Below are positions 17,892 through 27,085 of a DNA stretch of 64,000 bases, one piece after another; the stretch's first letter is position 1; each line of letters opens with the position of its first letter. The DNA comes from JBFWUW01 sp050247075 (lineage in GTDB: Bacteria; Planctomycetota; Planctomycetia; Pirellulales; JBFWUW01), in assembly GCA_050247075.1 (NCBI GenBank), contig JBFWUW010000013.1:1-64000 (forward strand). The letters run 5' to 3'. A program made the position numbers and the translations under genes. The notes beneath the pieces were generated by a model. The model ran no database searches, was not told where the DNA came from, and was given only the letters and a program-made list of their open reading frames with translations.

Positions 17892-18017
17892 AGCTGTCAA
17901 CGGAGAAGCCATCAGCATTCTGCGATGGCAATTTGGCCAGCTAGCGAACAGCGGGTGCCTGGGCCCGTGGAGTAGCCACCCAGCTTTTTAGCCTTTCGCC
18001 TTTCGCCCTCATCCTTT
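17892..18017. repeat. Copies of repeat families R1 and R10
   Basis: R1 at 17892-17916 (AGCTGTCAACGGAGAAGCCA...). R10 at about 17976-18017 is made of CCTTTCGCCTTTCGCCCTCA-type pyrimidine-rich units, and matches the DNA encoding the end of the ferredoxin at 3509. Confidence 0.65.
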
Positions 18018-18124
18018 CCTTGACCGGCGCTCCCTGGGCAACTTACGATGGAAGCATAAGCCTTGCCGCGTGGCAAATCGGTTGCGCGGGTCGAGGGTTT
18101 TGATTTTTCACGTCGAGGCACACC

Positions 18125-19087
18125 ATGTTTGCGGCTCTTGGGCGCGGTCGGTCGGTTTTTCTTGGACACCTACGGGTTTGCACGCTTGTGCTGCTGGCCG
18201 GCTGGCTGGCGCTAGGGGTTGCTGCCCTGCAGGTTGGCCCGCGGGCGATGGCGGCGGATGACCCCGCCGGTGCGGCCAAGGAATTGCCAGAACCCGAGGA
18301 TGTGACGCTCAATGGCAGCCGGGGCGTGAATATCGTGGCCACGTATTACCCTGGGATGCACGGCAAAGACACCTTGCCGGTGTTACTGCTGCACATGCAC
18401 AAAGGCAGCCGCAAAGACTATCACGAGCTGGCCGTGGCCTTGCAAGAAGTGGGCCATGCCGTGATGGTGCCCGACCTGCGGGGGCATGGCGACAGCCCTC
18501 TGTACGACCAAAAGAATGTCCGCATCGAAGTCGACAAGCTGCGCCGTGAGCACTTCCAGGCTAGCATGGAGGATGTAGAGCTGTGCAAGCGCTTTTTGAT
18601 GGACAAGAACAACAGCGGCGAGCTGAACATCGACAAGCTGTGCGTGGTTGGGGCGGAATTCGGTGCTATTCTGGCGGTCAATTGGACGGCCGTCGATTGG
18701 TCGGCCATTCCCTTGCCGGCTATGAAGCAAGGCCAAGATGTCAAGGCGGTGTTGCTGCTCTCTCCCAAGTACACCATGGAAGGCGTGACGATCAACGACG
18801 GGTTGAAATCCCCCGCGCTGCAGAAGGAGATTTTGATCGGCATTATCTCCGGCAAAAACGATGCCGACGCCAGGCGGCTGGACAAGGCTTTTGGCGGCTT
18901 TCGGCCGGGGGGTTCTGGCGGCAAGCGCCGCGAGCAGACCGTGTTTTACACGCAGCTCAACACGACGCTGGAAGGGACCAAGATGATTACCGCGGCCGAC
19001 CTGAACGTGATTCCCAAGATTCGCCGTTTTATCGACCTGGTGGCCCAAAAGAACATTCCGTGGCAAGACCGCAAGTTGTTGGATTGA
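18125..19087 (+). CDS. Exported alpha/beta-hydrolase-fold protein lacking the serine nucleophile
   Basis: 320 residues. Residues 1-44 form a long signal peptide or membrane anchor (LLAGWLALGVAALQVGPRAMAAD). The fold is recognisable from VLLLHMHKGSRKDYHELA, VPDLRGHGDS and the elbow CVVGAEFGAILA. The last is where hydrolases carry Gly-x-Ser-x-Gly; here the central residue is Glu178. A serine-hydrolase activity by the normal mechanism is therefore unlikely; a binding or structural role is more probable. The gene is 25 bp upstream of a methyltransferase gene on the same strand, so they are probably co-transcribed. Confidence 0.8.
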   Translation: MFAALGRGRSVFLGHLRVCTLVLLAGWLALGVAALQVGPRAMAADDPAGAAKELPEPEDVTLNGSRGVNIVATYYPGMHGKDTLPVLLLHMHKGSRKDYHELAVALQEVGHAVMVPDLRGHGDSPLYDQKNVRIEVDKLRREHFQASMEDVELCKRFLMDKNNSGELNIDKLCVVGAEFGAILAVNWTAVDWSAIPLPAMKQGQDVKAVLLLSPKYTMEGVTINDGLKSPALQKEILIGIISGKNDADARRLDKAFGGFRPGGSGGKRREQTVFYTQLNTTLEGTKMITAADLNVIPKIRRFIDLVAQKNIPWQDRKLLD

Positions 19088-19112
19088 ACTTCCAAATTGG
19101 TTAGGAACCAAC

Positions 19113-20165
19113 GTGCCACTTTCCGCCTTGATCGGGCCGCGGACCGATCCCACGCCAATCTTTGAGGCTTTTCGCGGCAGCTACGGCACGGAACTGCTGA
19201 CCGCCGCCGTGGCGCACCTCGGCCTGTTCGCCCGGCTGGCCGAACGGCCCCAATCGCCGGCCGCCTTGCGGGCAGACTTGCAACTGGCCGAACGGCCCGC
19301 CTGCGTGCTGTTTACCGCGCTGCGGGCCATGCAGTTGATTTACACCAACGCGCAAGGCAACTTGCAGCTTACACCGTTGGCGCAGGAACACTTGGGCCCG
19401 TCGGCGGAGTTTGATGTCAGCGATTACCTGGGGCTGGCGGCCGAAAGCCCCGGCGTGCTGGAGATGGTCCGCCGCTTGAAGGCCAATCGGCCAGCCGGTG
19501 CCGACCAGGCGGAAGGGGCCGCTTTCATTTTTCGTCCCGGCGAATCGTCGGCCATGGAACACGAGGCCAGCGCGCGGCGACTGACACTGGCCTTGGCCGG
19601 CCGAGCCAAAAACGTGGCACCGGCCCTGGCGGAGCAGGCCCCGCTGGAAGGCTCGCGGCGGCTGTTGGATGTCGGCGGCGGCACGGGCATTTACAGTGTC
19701 GCCTTGCTGCAAAAACATGCCACGTTAACCGCCGTGGTTTGGGACCGACCGGAAGTCCTCAAGGTGGCCAGCGAGATGGCGGTGGCTTACGGCGTGGCCG
19801 ACCGGTTGGCTCTCTTGCCCGGCGACATGTTCAGCGACCCGCTGCCGCCGGGGATCGACGCCATCTTGTTGTCGAACATTCTGCACGATTGGGACGTGCC
19901 CGCCTGCCGCGCGCTGATTGGCCGTTGTGCCGCGGCGCTGCCGACGGGCGGACGGCTGTTGATTCACGACGTGTTTCTCAACGACGCGCTGGACGGCCCC
20001 TTGGCGATTGCCCTGTATTCGGCGGCCTTGTTTACCCTGACGGAAGGGCGGGCCTACAGCGCGGCCGAGTACCGCGGCTGGCTGGCCGAGGCCGGCCTGA
20101 CCCCTCAGGAAGTTCGTGCCACGCACATCCACTGCGGCGTGCTGCCGGCGGTGAAGGGTGGCTGA
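19113..20165 (+). CDS. SAM-dependent O-methyltransferase (family 2)
   Basis: 350 residues from a GTG with TAGGAA eight bases upstream. The N-terminal part is a winged-helix dimerisation domain (AVAHLGLFARLAERPQSPAAL), as in plant COMT-type and hydroxyneurosporene methyltransferases. The SAM motif I is LLDVGGGTGIYSVALL (about residue 187), followed by VVWDRPEVLKVA and the motif ILLSNILHDWD. A final IHDVFLNDALDGPLAIAL segment matches motif III. Substrate unknown. There are no carotenoid or polyketide genes nearby, so a pathway cannot be assigned. Confidence 0.9.
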   Translation: MPLSALIGPRTDPTPIFEAFRGSYGTELLTAAVAHLGLFARLAERPQSPAALRADLQLAERPACVLFTALRAMQLIYTNAQGNLQLTPLAQEHLGPSAEFDVSDYLGLAAESPGVLEMVRRLKANRPAGADQAEGAAFIFRPGESSAMEHEASARRLTLALAGRAKNVAPALAEQAPLEGSRRLLDVGGGTGIYSVALLQKHATLTAVVWDRPEVLKVASEMAVAYGVADRLALLPGDMFSDPLPPGIDAILLSNILHDWDVPACRALIGRCAAALPTGGRLLIHDVFLNDALDGPLAIALYSAALFTLTEGRAYSAAEYRGWLAEAGLTPQEVRATHIHCGVLPAVKGG

Positions 20166-20375
20166 CCGTGGCGAAGGGTGGCTGGGTCAGTAGCGAAGCG
20201 AATGGCCCAGCGGAGTTGATGTGCCAACCGGGTTCCTGGAGGAGCGTCCATTGGCTTTTTCTGGTTGGAACGCAACTCCGCTGGGGCTTCCCGTTGGTCA
20301 GCCGCCAGCCACCCTTCGACCCCAGCCACAATCCCTTGCCAAGCGCAGCCATCCTTTGCCCCAGCCGCCCGGCGC
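20166..20375. repeat. Repeat family R11 copy
   Basis: GGTGGCTGGGTCAGTAGCGA and its continuation through GGCCCAGCGGAGTT recurs, partly inverted, at 25672-25732 and in shorter form at 47484-47515 and 3463-3500. No coding content. Confidence 0.5.
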
Positions 20376-21251
20376 TTAGATTCCCTTGCGATAACGGAAA
20401 ATGCACCATAGCGCGCGAAAACCGTCGCGCCAGGTGATCTTCTTGCCTTCGGCGTAGGTGCGTCCAGAGTACGAAATGGGCCGTTCATAAATGCGAATGC
20501 CCGGCAGCCGGGCCACCTTGGCGGTCAGTTCGGGTTCGATGCCGAACCGCTTTTCGCGCAACGCGGGCGTTACCTGCTTCAGGGTGTCGGCGCGGAAGGC
20601 CTTGTAGCAGGTCTCCATGTCGGTCAGGTTGAGATTGGTGAAAGCGTTGGAGAGCAGCGTCAAGAAGCGGTTGCCCAGGTAGTGCCAAAAGTACAGCACG
20701 CGCTGGCTGTCGCCGGTAAAGCGGCTGCCAAACACGGCGTCGGCCTGGCCTTCCACGATCGGCTGGATCAGCTTGCGAAACTCAGCCGGATCGTATTCCA
20801 GATCGGCGTCTTGAATGATCACCACGTCGCCGTCGGCGCTTTCGAAGCCGGTCTTCAGGGCCGCCCCCTTGCCCTGGTTTTTCTCGTGAAAGATGATCTT
20901 CAGGTCGCTCTCGCCGCGCCAGCTTTCCAGCAGCTCGCGCGTGCCGTCGGTGCTGGCGTCGTCAATCAAGATGATCTGGCATGGCACGCCCGACGCCCGC
21001 ACCCGGCCGACCAGTTCGGCCAACGTGCGGATTTCGTTGTAGACCGGAATCACCACCGACAGCACAAAGCCCTCGGGCAGCGCGTAAATGCCCAAGGTGC
21101 GGCAAGCCGACGGCCCCAGCAATTCCTCGGCCCGGGCCACGCGGGCCCGCTCTTCCTGGGCCGCCGCGGCGCGTTGGGGATCATGGTCGCCGGGATCAGC
21201 CACGCGCAAATGGGGGCGGGTGGAAGGGACCAGGTCTTCGTTGGGGGTCAT
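20376..21251 (-). CDS. Family 2 glycosyltransferase, dolichol-phosphate-mannose-synthase-like
   Basis: 291 residues. The GT-A domain starts near residue 62 with LSVVIPVYNE, then IILIDDASTDGT, the GKGAALKTGFE loop, and the metal-binding VVIIQDADLEYDP (D-x-D) near residue 145. TDMETCYKAFRAD and the acceptor-site ALREKRFGIEPELTAKVAR follow. There is no C-terminal membrane helix, as in short DPM1-type enzymes that load a sugar onto a polyprenyl phosphate. The first 55 residues are a low-complexity extension. It lies downstream of the membrane glycosyltransferase at 21427, which may use its product. Confidence 0.92.
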   Translation of the reverse strand: MTPNEDLVPSTRPHLRVADPGDHDPQRAAAAQEERARVARAEELLGPSACRTLGIYALPEGFVLSVVIPVYNEIRTLAELVGRVRASGVPCQIILIDDASTDGTRELLESWRGESDLKIIFHEKNQGKGAALKTGFESADGDVVIIQDADLEYDPAEFRKLIQPIVEGQADAVFGSRFTGDSQRVLYFWHYLGNRFLTLLSNAFTNLNLTDMETCYKAFRADTLKQVTPALREKRFGIEPELTAKVARLPGIRIYERPISYSGRTYAEGKKITWRDGFRALWCIFRYRKGI

Positions 21252-21296
21252 GGTAAACTCGGTTGTCAGTTACTAGTTGTCAGTGTTCAGTAGAAG

Positions 21297-21405
21297 GCTG
21301 TCAGCGGAAAAGCTGTCAGCCATCAACTTGTCGCTTTCGGCGGAAAGCCAATGGCCGATTGCTGACGGCTTTTCGCCTTCAGCCTTCCGCCTTTCCCTCC
21401 ACCCT
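21297..21405. repeat. Copies of repeat families R1 and R10
   Basis: R1 at 21297-21321 (GGCTGTCAGCGGAAAAGCTG...). R10 at about 21365-21405 (TTTTCGCCTTCAGCCTTCCG...). They fill the 175-bp gap between two same-strand glycosyltransferase genes. Confidence 0.65.
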
Positions 21406-21426
21406 AGTCGCACTTTCTCGATCCGC

Positions 21427-23094
21427 CTAACGATTGTTTTTGGCTTCTTGCGGCGGGCTGGCGACGCTGGGGGTTGATTTTGGCACGAATTTGTAGACTT
21501 CCAGGTGGTCGATGGTGGTCAAAATGCGGTCGAATTTGCCATATTCCAGCAAGGGATAGCTGTCGTGGGCCGCCAGATCGTATTGTTCTTGCATTTGCCG
21601 CAGCCAGTCTTGCCGCGCGGCCTCGTCGTAGGGTTGTTGGCCCGAGCGGTATTCCACGCACCGCAACGGCCATTGATCGGTCACCTGGTCTAATTGGGGT
21701 GGGTGGCCGCTGGCCTGCCGAGGTGAGTAAATCGCCCGATTGCAGCGGTACATGGCGGCCCAGGTCAGCTCGCTCCAGGTGGCTGGCGAGAAATCGACAT
21801 CCCAGTCGCTTTTCAGGCAGACGGCTTCCCCTTCGCGTTCGGCATTCAGCCAGAACCAGCGGGCGAAGTCGCGTGCCCGTTGGTCGGAGGTTGTCTTGTA
21901 CGGCATGGCCACATCGCGGGCGATGGAACCAATCGCCACCAGCGAGAGCGCCACCAGCAAGCCCCGCTGCCAATGCAGAGCGGTGCGCGGTTGCTTTGCG
22001 GCCGACACCAACGCGGCCGCCCCCAAGCCGGCCAGCAGGCAGATGCCCGGCGCGGCGAACATGCCAAACTTAACATGGCCGCCATAGGGATATCGTTCCA
22101 GCGCCGCCGCCACGAATTGCAACCCCAAGGGAGCCAGGCAAGCCAGCAACAACATCCGCTGTCCGTGCCGCCAGGCCAAGAAGATGCCCACGCCCAAGGC
22201 AATCGCCGTCAGCGCGCTGGCCCCGCGGTCTCCTCCCACCGGAAAGGCGAACATGTTGCTGGTGTGTGCTTCCAACAGCCAGCCCGGCATTCGGGCCAGA
22301 TCGGTCAGCGGTGGAAAATGCCCTTGCCAACATCCATGCATGAAATCGGCCTCGGCCGCCCCCTGCACGCGGGCACTAAGCGCGTAAAAACCGGCGAACG
22401 CGCCCACCAGGGCCACGTTATAGGCCAGCCAGGCGGGCCACCCGCGACGATGGCCCGACGCGCGGCAGACCGCGGCGGCATGTAAGCTAACTCCGCCCCC
22501 CACAAACGCGGCGGGAAACGACAGCCCCACCGCCAACGGAGCAAACAGGGCGGCCAGCCACAACCAGCGAGCCTGGTCGGCCTTGCGTTGAAACTCCAGC
22601 GCCAACGACAGTAGCACTAGCGCCACGAACAAGTCGATGCCGTAAGGCTTGGCTTCGGCCGCATAGCGAATGCAGCCATACGATACGGCAAACCCGGCGA
22701 TGGCCGCCACGCGGGCCCAGCCGGCCAGCCAGACATCGGCCAGGCGGCGGAACAAAAACAGGCTGCCGATGGAGGCCAAAAACGCCGGCAGCCGCAAGCT
22801 CCACTCGTTGTAACCCAGCAGTTTGACGCAGGTCAGTTCCAGCCACAAAAACAACAGCGGAGCAACCTGATGAAAGCCCAGCGGCCGCAACAGGTCGGCA
22901 TAGCTGGCATCGATAAAGCTGACGCACAAGAACGACTCGTCATCCCACAGCGGAAACCGCAAAAAATACCGCACGGAGCGGGCCAACAGCCCCAGCCACA
23001 GAAAGGCCCACACCAACTGGTTGGCGCGTTCCGCCGTCAACCAACCGGCCGGCTGCTGGGTCAACTCCGCTGGATGCAACGCGCGTGCGTTCAA
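21427..23094 (-). CDS. Membrane glycosyltransferase, GT39/ArnT-like
   Basis: 555 residues with about eleven hydrophobic segments. The first periplasmic loop carries FPLWDDESFLCVSF, the acidic pair expected in C-type glycosyltransferases such as protein O-mannosyltransferases and ArnT. SYGCIRYAAEAKPYGIDLF (about 135) is the conserved E-x-R/K-Y region of that superfamily. The C-terminal 130 residues are soluble. These enzymes move a sugar from a lipid carrier to a lipid or protein outside the membrane. Paired with the polyprenyl-phosphate glycosyltransferase-like gene at 20376. Confidence 0.85.
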   Translation of the reverse strand: MNARALHPAELTQQPAGWLTAERANQLVWAFLWLGLLARSVRYFLRFPLWDDESFLCVSFIDASYADLLRPLGFHQVAPLLFLWLELTCVKLLGYNEWSLRLPAFLASIGSLFLFRRLADVWLAGWARVAAIAGFAVSYGCIRYAAEAKPYGIDLFVALVLLSLALEFQRKADQARWLWLAALFAPLAVGLSFPAAFVGGGVSLHAAAVCRASGHRRGWPAWLAYNVALVGAFAGFYALSARVQGAAEADFMHGCWQGHFPPLTDLARMPGWLLEAHTSNMFAFPVGGDRGASALTAIALGVGIFLAWRHGQRMLLLACLAPLGLQFVAAALERYPYGGHVKFGMFAAPGICLLAGLGAAALVSAAKQPRTALHWQRGLLVALSLVAIGSIARDVAMPYKTTSDQRARDFARWFWLNAEREGEAVCLKSDWDVDFSPATWSELTWAAMYRCNRAIYSPRQASGHPPQLDQVTDQWPLRCVEYRSGQQPYDEAARQDWLRQMQEQYDLAAHDSYPLLEYGKFDRILTTIDHLEVYKFVPKSTPSVASPPQEAKNNR

Positions 23095-23299
23095 TCGTCA
23101 CCTTCCTTGGCGCGACAAGTAGGCTCCGCCTGCCGGGCGGTGCCTCGATCTTCATGGTGCGCCGGGGCCGGTTTCTTACGGCAGCAGCAACCTCCGGGAC
23201 GCGGGGCGAGATTCTAATCCCACCCGTTGCCAGCACCAAGATCAAGTCGCGGTCGAAGGAAGCGTGCCAGCATTGCCATCGTCGGCAATGTTGGCCGTA

Positions 23300-23348
23300 G
23301 CGTGGGCTTTAGCCCACGCCGTGACCGTAACGTGGGCTAAAACCCACG
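23300..23348. repeat. Two R5 palindromes (GTGGGCTTTAGCCCAC)
   Basis: GCGTGGGCTTTAGCCCACGC at 23300-23319 and CGTGGGCTAAAACCCACG at 23331-23348. The same pair is found before the GntP gene (60440-60490). Confidence 0.75.
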
Positions 23349-23368
23349 CCACGGGCCACTTGCGCCGT

Positions 23369-23830
23369 TTACCAGGCGGAAGAATCCTCGTCCCCTTCCT
23401 CCGCGTCGTTCTCGTCCATTTCGCCGTCCATGTCTTCGGCCGCGGGGGCGGGCGCGTCGTGGGGAGGCTGCATGAGTTGGCTGGCGGCCGCCCGTTCGGC
23501 CGTTTCGGCGGTGATGATTTGCGGCATCTCTTTGCGATAACCGAGGCGGGTCAGTACTTCCAGCACTTCGCTGCACGTGGGGAACATGCGGCCGCTGGTC
23601 CGCTTGTATTCGTTGAAGGCGTTCATGAACTCCACCTCGGCTTCGGTATACTCCCGTTCGCAGGTGGTGGGGTCGATCTGCCGGCGGCGGTTGACCTTGG
23701 CGCGGCGCTCCAGTTGGCGGCGCTCGACGACCACGGCCACTTCTTGCTTGCGGCGGTCCTTGCTGTCCTTGCGACGGTCCCCATCGCGGCGGCTGGTTTT
23801 AACTTCGGATTTGGCTTTCTTGGTCGGCAT
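23369..23830 (-). CDS. Charged protein of unknown function, planctomycete type
   Basis: 153 residues from ATG 23830 (MPTKKAKSEVKTSRRDGDRR). The open frame extends to 24019, but the internal start opens the coding-like part. Residues 1-50 are strongly basic; the last 30 are strongly acidic (Glu/Asp). The central CEREYTEAEVEFMNAFNEYK and FPTCSEVLEVLTRLGYRKEM form a small helical domain with two Cys that looks like a compact DNA-binding or interaction fold. I cannot name the family. It probably acts in the cytoplasm. Confidence 0.75.
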   Translation of the reverse strand: MPTKKAKSEVKTSRRDGDRRKDSKDRRKQEVAVVVERRQLERRAKVNRRRQIDPTTCEREYTEAEVEFMNAFNEYKRTSGRMFPTCSEVLEVLTRLGYRKEMPQIITAETAERAAASQLMQPPHDAPAPAAEDMDGEMDENDAEEGDEDSSAW

Positions 23831-24638
23831 GATTCGACAGTTCCAGAAAGAGGAGGGAGCAGACGGCAACGGGGACTGATACCGAATTAAGATCGGTCTG
23901 CCGGTTGGCGAAACTCTTCTGTCTGGCGAAAAGGTCCGGCCTTGCCGGATAATCCGGATTGGGCGGAAGAATCGGTCGGCGCAAACACTCCGGCCATGCG
24001 CTCCCCCGCGCGCCATCAAAACGAGTTAATCGGGCGAAAACAGCCGCCCGATCCACGGATCGACCCGGCCAAACCAGGCTGCGATTGAGAGTTAGGGATG
24101 CGGCTCTTCGGTTCTTCCCGATTTCGAGTGGTTTCAAGCAAGGGTCATACCGGCACGGCACCGGCCTAAGCGTGACGAATGGATGACAATTGGCCCAACG
24201 GCCGAATGTCTAGAAACCACGGATCACATGGACTTCTCGGATAACTTTCGCGTACCAGGCATTATGCGATGCCATCTTTTGACTTGCCCAGGCATTTATG
24301 CCTGGGGCTGGCAAAAACCAATAAACGTCGTCTGCCGGTTCCGTTTAGGATGCGGCTCGCCTGGTTTCGGCTGCAGCGAGGCAGCACATGCCGTTTGGGG
24401 CGAGTAAAATCTCGGTTGGGAGGTCTGCCGCCTGGCACGCGAGTCTTACGATATATTCCAGGGAAATCGACCAGTGCTCCGTCGCAGCTCGTCTCGCGGT
24501 TCGAAAAAAGGAAAGTTGACAAGTCCGGACTACCTCGCCGAAATGAGGTAAGAACTCACTGCGCATTGGCGGTCGTAGATCCCTCGAAGAGAATGATGCC
24601 GCCGCGACGAGATGTTTCCATCAAGAACCAGCCATCAG
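23831..24638. other. Intergenic region with an R4 repeat copy
   Basis: Contains a third R4 copy at 24213-24309. Elsewhere I see no consistent coding frame. The stretch 24330-24600 has a lower GC content than its surroundings. Confidence 0.5.
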
Positions 24639-25040
24639 ATGAATGCAGCCAACAACAATACCTCTCTCAGCGCTGAGCCCCAGTTGTGGCTCCGCGCTGC
24701 CACAGTGACGTTCATCATTGGCGTTGTCTGCGGCGGCGCCTTGACGCCTATCGTGCATGGGGTTGTCTACCAACAATCAGACCCATTCGCACATGGATGG
24801 CCGTTCTGCCTGCACGTTTCAGCTTTCTTGTCTTCACTGATCATCGCTATCTGGCTGCGTTGCACTGCAACGGTAGCCCTTGGCATATATGTTGGGCTAG
24901 TTGGCTGGATGGTGGCGTCTGGACAGGCGGAATATCCGCTGTCCTCTGCAATTGGCTTATTGATACATGGATTTATTCCGGGAGCGTTGGGATCCGCGAT
25001 TGCATTCGTCGTTCTATGGGCGCGCGGTAGATTCCCGTGA
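24639..25040 (+). CDS. Small membrane protein of unknown function
   Basis: 133 residues from ATG 24639 (MNAANNNTSLSAEPQLWLRA); an ATG at 24612 would add nine residues. Four hydrophobic segments (about 20-42, 60-76, 78-96, 104-124). The codon usage is less G/C-biased at third positions than its neighbours, which may mean recent acquisition. No recognised family and no partner gene. Confidence 0.6.
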   Translation: MNAANNNTSLSAEPQLWLRAATVTFIIGVVCGGALTPIVHGVVYQQSDPFAHGWPFCLHVSAFLSSLIIAIWLRCTATVALGIYVGLVGWMVASGQAEYPLSSAIGLLIHGFIPGALGSAIAFVVLWARGRFP

Positions 25041-25191
25041 CCACCAGCGGCAAGTAAAGCGACAAACCGATGCGGCGGATCGGGCGTTTCTTGGACGCAA
25101 TTCAGCGCTCGAATACCTGTTCGGCGGCTCAAGCCGGTAGCCGTCTACCGACGGCCCAACTCGATCACTCGTTGGATGCCCAGGAGGCAAC

Positions 25192-25641
25192 ATGACGGTC
25201 AAGCGTATGGATAACGTTGGCATCGTGGTCGAGGATCTGGATGCCGCGATTGCGTTCTTTACCGAACTGGGCCTCGATTTCGTGGGGCGCGCCCCCATCG
25301 AGGGTGCTTGGGCGGATGACGTGACGGGTTTGCGCGGCATGCGCGTCGAAATCGCCATGCTGCGCACGCCAGACGGACATAGCCGGCTTGAGCTGTCCCG
25401 ATTCCTCGCGCCCCCCGTGGCCGCCGATCACCGCACCCCACCCGTCAACTCGCTAGGCTACTTGCGTGTCATGTTCACCGTGGAGGACATCGATGATACG
25501 CTGGCCCGCTTGGCCATGCGCGGCGCGGCAGTCGTCGGCAAGGTGGCCCAGTACGAAAACGCCTACCGGCTCTGCTACATCCGCGGCCCGGAAGGCATTC
25601 TCATCGGGCTGGCGCAAGAACTCGCAAAAGAGACCACCTGA
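25192..25641 (+). CDS. VOC family (glyoxalase/bleomycin-resistance-type) protein
   Basis: 149 residues. Two beta-alpha-beta-beta-beta modules: MDNVGIVVEDLDAAIAFFTELGLDF, then LRVMFTVEDIDDTLARLAMRGA and CYIRGPEGILIGLAQEL. This is the layout of vicinal-oxygen-chelate proteins. The usual metal ligands would be a His near the N-terminus and a Glu near the end. The first is replaced here by Asn (MDNVGI), so metal binding is doubtful while the Glu may remain. Function cannot be refined further. Confidence 0.85.
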   Translation: MTVKRMDNVGIVVEDLDAAIAFFTELGLDFVGRAPIEGAWADDVTGLRGMRVEIAMLRTPDGHSRLELSRFLAPPVAADHRTPPVNSLGYLRVMFTVEDIDDTLARLAMRGAAVVGKVAQYENAYRLCYIRGPEGILIGLAQELAKETT

Positions 25642-25671
25642 CCGCGGCCATGCAACCCTTTGGGACAATTC

Positions 25672-25787
25672 GGTTGGAACACCACCTCCGCTCTCGCCAT
25701 CCGCTGCGCTGCTGACCCAGCCACCTTTGTCTTGGGCCACGGCGAATGGGCTCAAACTGACGGCTGATCGCTTCTCCGCTGATCGCT
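25672..25787. repeat. Repeats R11 (inverted) and R1 (inverted)
   Basis: R11 at about 25672-25732 (CCATCCGCTGCGCTGCTGAC...CCAGCCACC). R1 at 25762-25787 (GGCTGATCGCTTCTCCGCTG...). They separate two convergent genes. Confidence 0.6.
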
Positions 25788-25805
25788 TTGTTCGCTTGCC
25801 CGCTC

Positions 25806-26801
25806 CTACATGCCGCACGCATCCAACAAGGCAAGTTGCACGTCCAGATCGTGCTGCATCGACCATTGCGGCGTCTTTTTGCCGCGGACGACCGCCGAGA
25901 ACTCGCGCAGGTCGTGGATTTGCAGCGGCTCGTTGGGGAGTTCGATCCGCTGCCAGTCGGGTTGGCCCGTGGTGTGGACCTGTAGAACCTGAATGGGGTC
26001 GTTGGCCAGGTGGCCGCTGCCCAAGTGGGGAATGACGCACGAGCCGGCGGTGCCGTAGACCTCGATCCGTCGGGAACCGGGAGCCGTTTCCAAGGCCGGT
26101 ACCTCCACCACGCCGCAGCCTTGTTCGCACTGAAACAAGGCCACTCCGTTGTCCACGAACGACTCTGGCGGCGACGTGTGGTGATGGGCCATGACCGACT
26201 TTGTTTGGCTGGGGGGGCCGAGCAGCGTCACCATCAGGTCGATCAGGTGCCCCCCCATCTCAAAGAAGATTCCGCCGCGGTACGGTTGCAGTTCGTCCAC
26301 CCACCGCTCGTAGGTGCTAAGTTCCTTGGGCAATCGGCCGCGAAACATGTAAATCTGTCCGAATTCTCCTTGCCGGGCACGATCCAACAATTCGCGAATG
26401 GCCGGCATGTAACGAAACAGGTAGATCATCTGCACATGCAGCCCCAAGCCATTGGCCAGTTCCACCAGCTTGCGGTGCTCGTGGCGGTCGCACCCGGCTG
26501 GTTTTTCCAACAGCACGGGCCGGCCGCTCTGCAAGGCCAGCCGGGCCAGTGGCAAGTTTTCCGACACCCGCCCCTCGACCACGACACCATCCAAGGGCTG
26601 GGCCAGCAATTCCTCGGCGGAGGAAAAGACACGATACTGGGGAATCAATTGGCCCCAAGCTTCGCGGCGCATTTCCACCACGGCCGGATCGGCATCGTGA
26701 AAACCGACCAGATGAAACTCGTTGGGATGCGCCGCCACTTGGCGGACAATGCCGTCGGCATGCACATGCCACATGCCCAGCATGGCGAGTCGTAAAGACA
26801 T
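25806..26801 (-). CDS. Gfo/Idh/MocA family oxidoreductase
   Basis: 331 residues. The N-terminal Rossmann domain starts LRLAMLGMWHVHADGIVRQV, a His-containing variant of the usual Gly-x-Gly-x-x-Gly loop. The LLEKPAGCDRHEH segment has the family's Glu-Lys-Pro motif. The C-terminal domain starts around residue 125, with GGIFFEMGGHLIDLM carrying the conserved active-site region. Members are NAD(P)-dependent sugar or inositol dehydrogenases, and are highly expanded in planctomycetes. The substrate is unknown. It is divergent from the similar gene at 27200, with the YqaE gene between. Confidence 0.9.
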   Translation of the reverse strand: MSLRLAMLGMWHVHADGIVRQVAAHPNEFHLVGFHDADPAVVEMRREAWGQLIPQYRVFSSAEELLAQPLDGVVVEGRVSENLPLARLALQSGRPVLLEKPAGCDRHEHRKLVELANGLGLHVQMIYLFRYMPAIRELLDRARQGEFGQIYMFRGRLPKELSTYERWVDELQPYRGGIFFEMGGHLIDLMVTLLGPPSQTKSVMAHHHTSPPESFVDNGVALFQCEQGCGVVEVPALETAPGSRRIEVYGTAGSCVIPHLGSGHLANDPIQVLQVHTTGQPDWQRIELPNEPLQIHDLREFSAVVRGKKTPQWSMQHDLDVQLALLDACGM

Positions 26802-26926
26802 GGCAATATACTCCGAGAGCTTGAGGGCTCGCCTTCAGCCAGTACCAGGCATGGTGAAAACCACGAATCGTACGAATCCAACGCTTGGCGATTCGTCGCA
26901 TTGTTGCCCGCTGGGTTGGCCGGCGC

Positions 26927-27085
26927 TCATTTCTTGGCAATGATATAGACGGCATGGATCACCCCAGGGAAATAGCCCAACAGGGTCAGCACGATGTTGA
27001 TCCAGAACTGGATGCCAAACCCCACCTGGAAAAAGACACCCAGCGGGGGCAACAGGACAGACAGCAGTATTTTGACAAGATCCAT
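26927..27085 (-). CDS. YqaE/Pmp3 family small membrane protein
   Basis: A 52-residue frame from ATG 27085 to TGA 26927. The protein starts MDLVKILLSVLLPPLGVFFQ, with the family pattern Leu-Pro-Pro-Leu-Gly-Val-Phe. A second hydrophobic segment follows (FWINIVLTLLGYFPGVIHAV), ending Tyr-Ile-Ile-Ala-Lys-Lys. That is the full two-helix proteolipid of the YqaE/Pmp3 family, tied to membrane-potential and salt/cold stress in yeast and plants. In bacteria its role is poorly known. It has the correct family length and a normal ATG. Confidence 0.9.
   Translation of the reverse strand: MDLVKILLSVLLPPLGVFFQVGFGIQFWINIVLTLLGYFPGVIHAVYIIAKK

Noticed and set aside
19113..20165. Carotenoid or natural-product cluster around the methyltransferase
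   Set aside because: No biosynthetic genes are adjacent; the neighbours are a pseudo-hydrolase and glycosyltransferases on the opposite strand.
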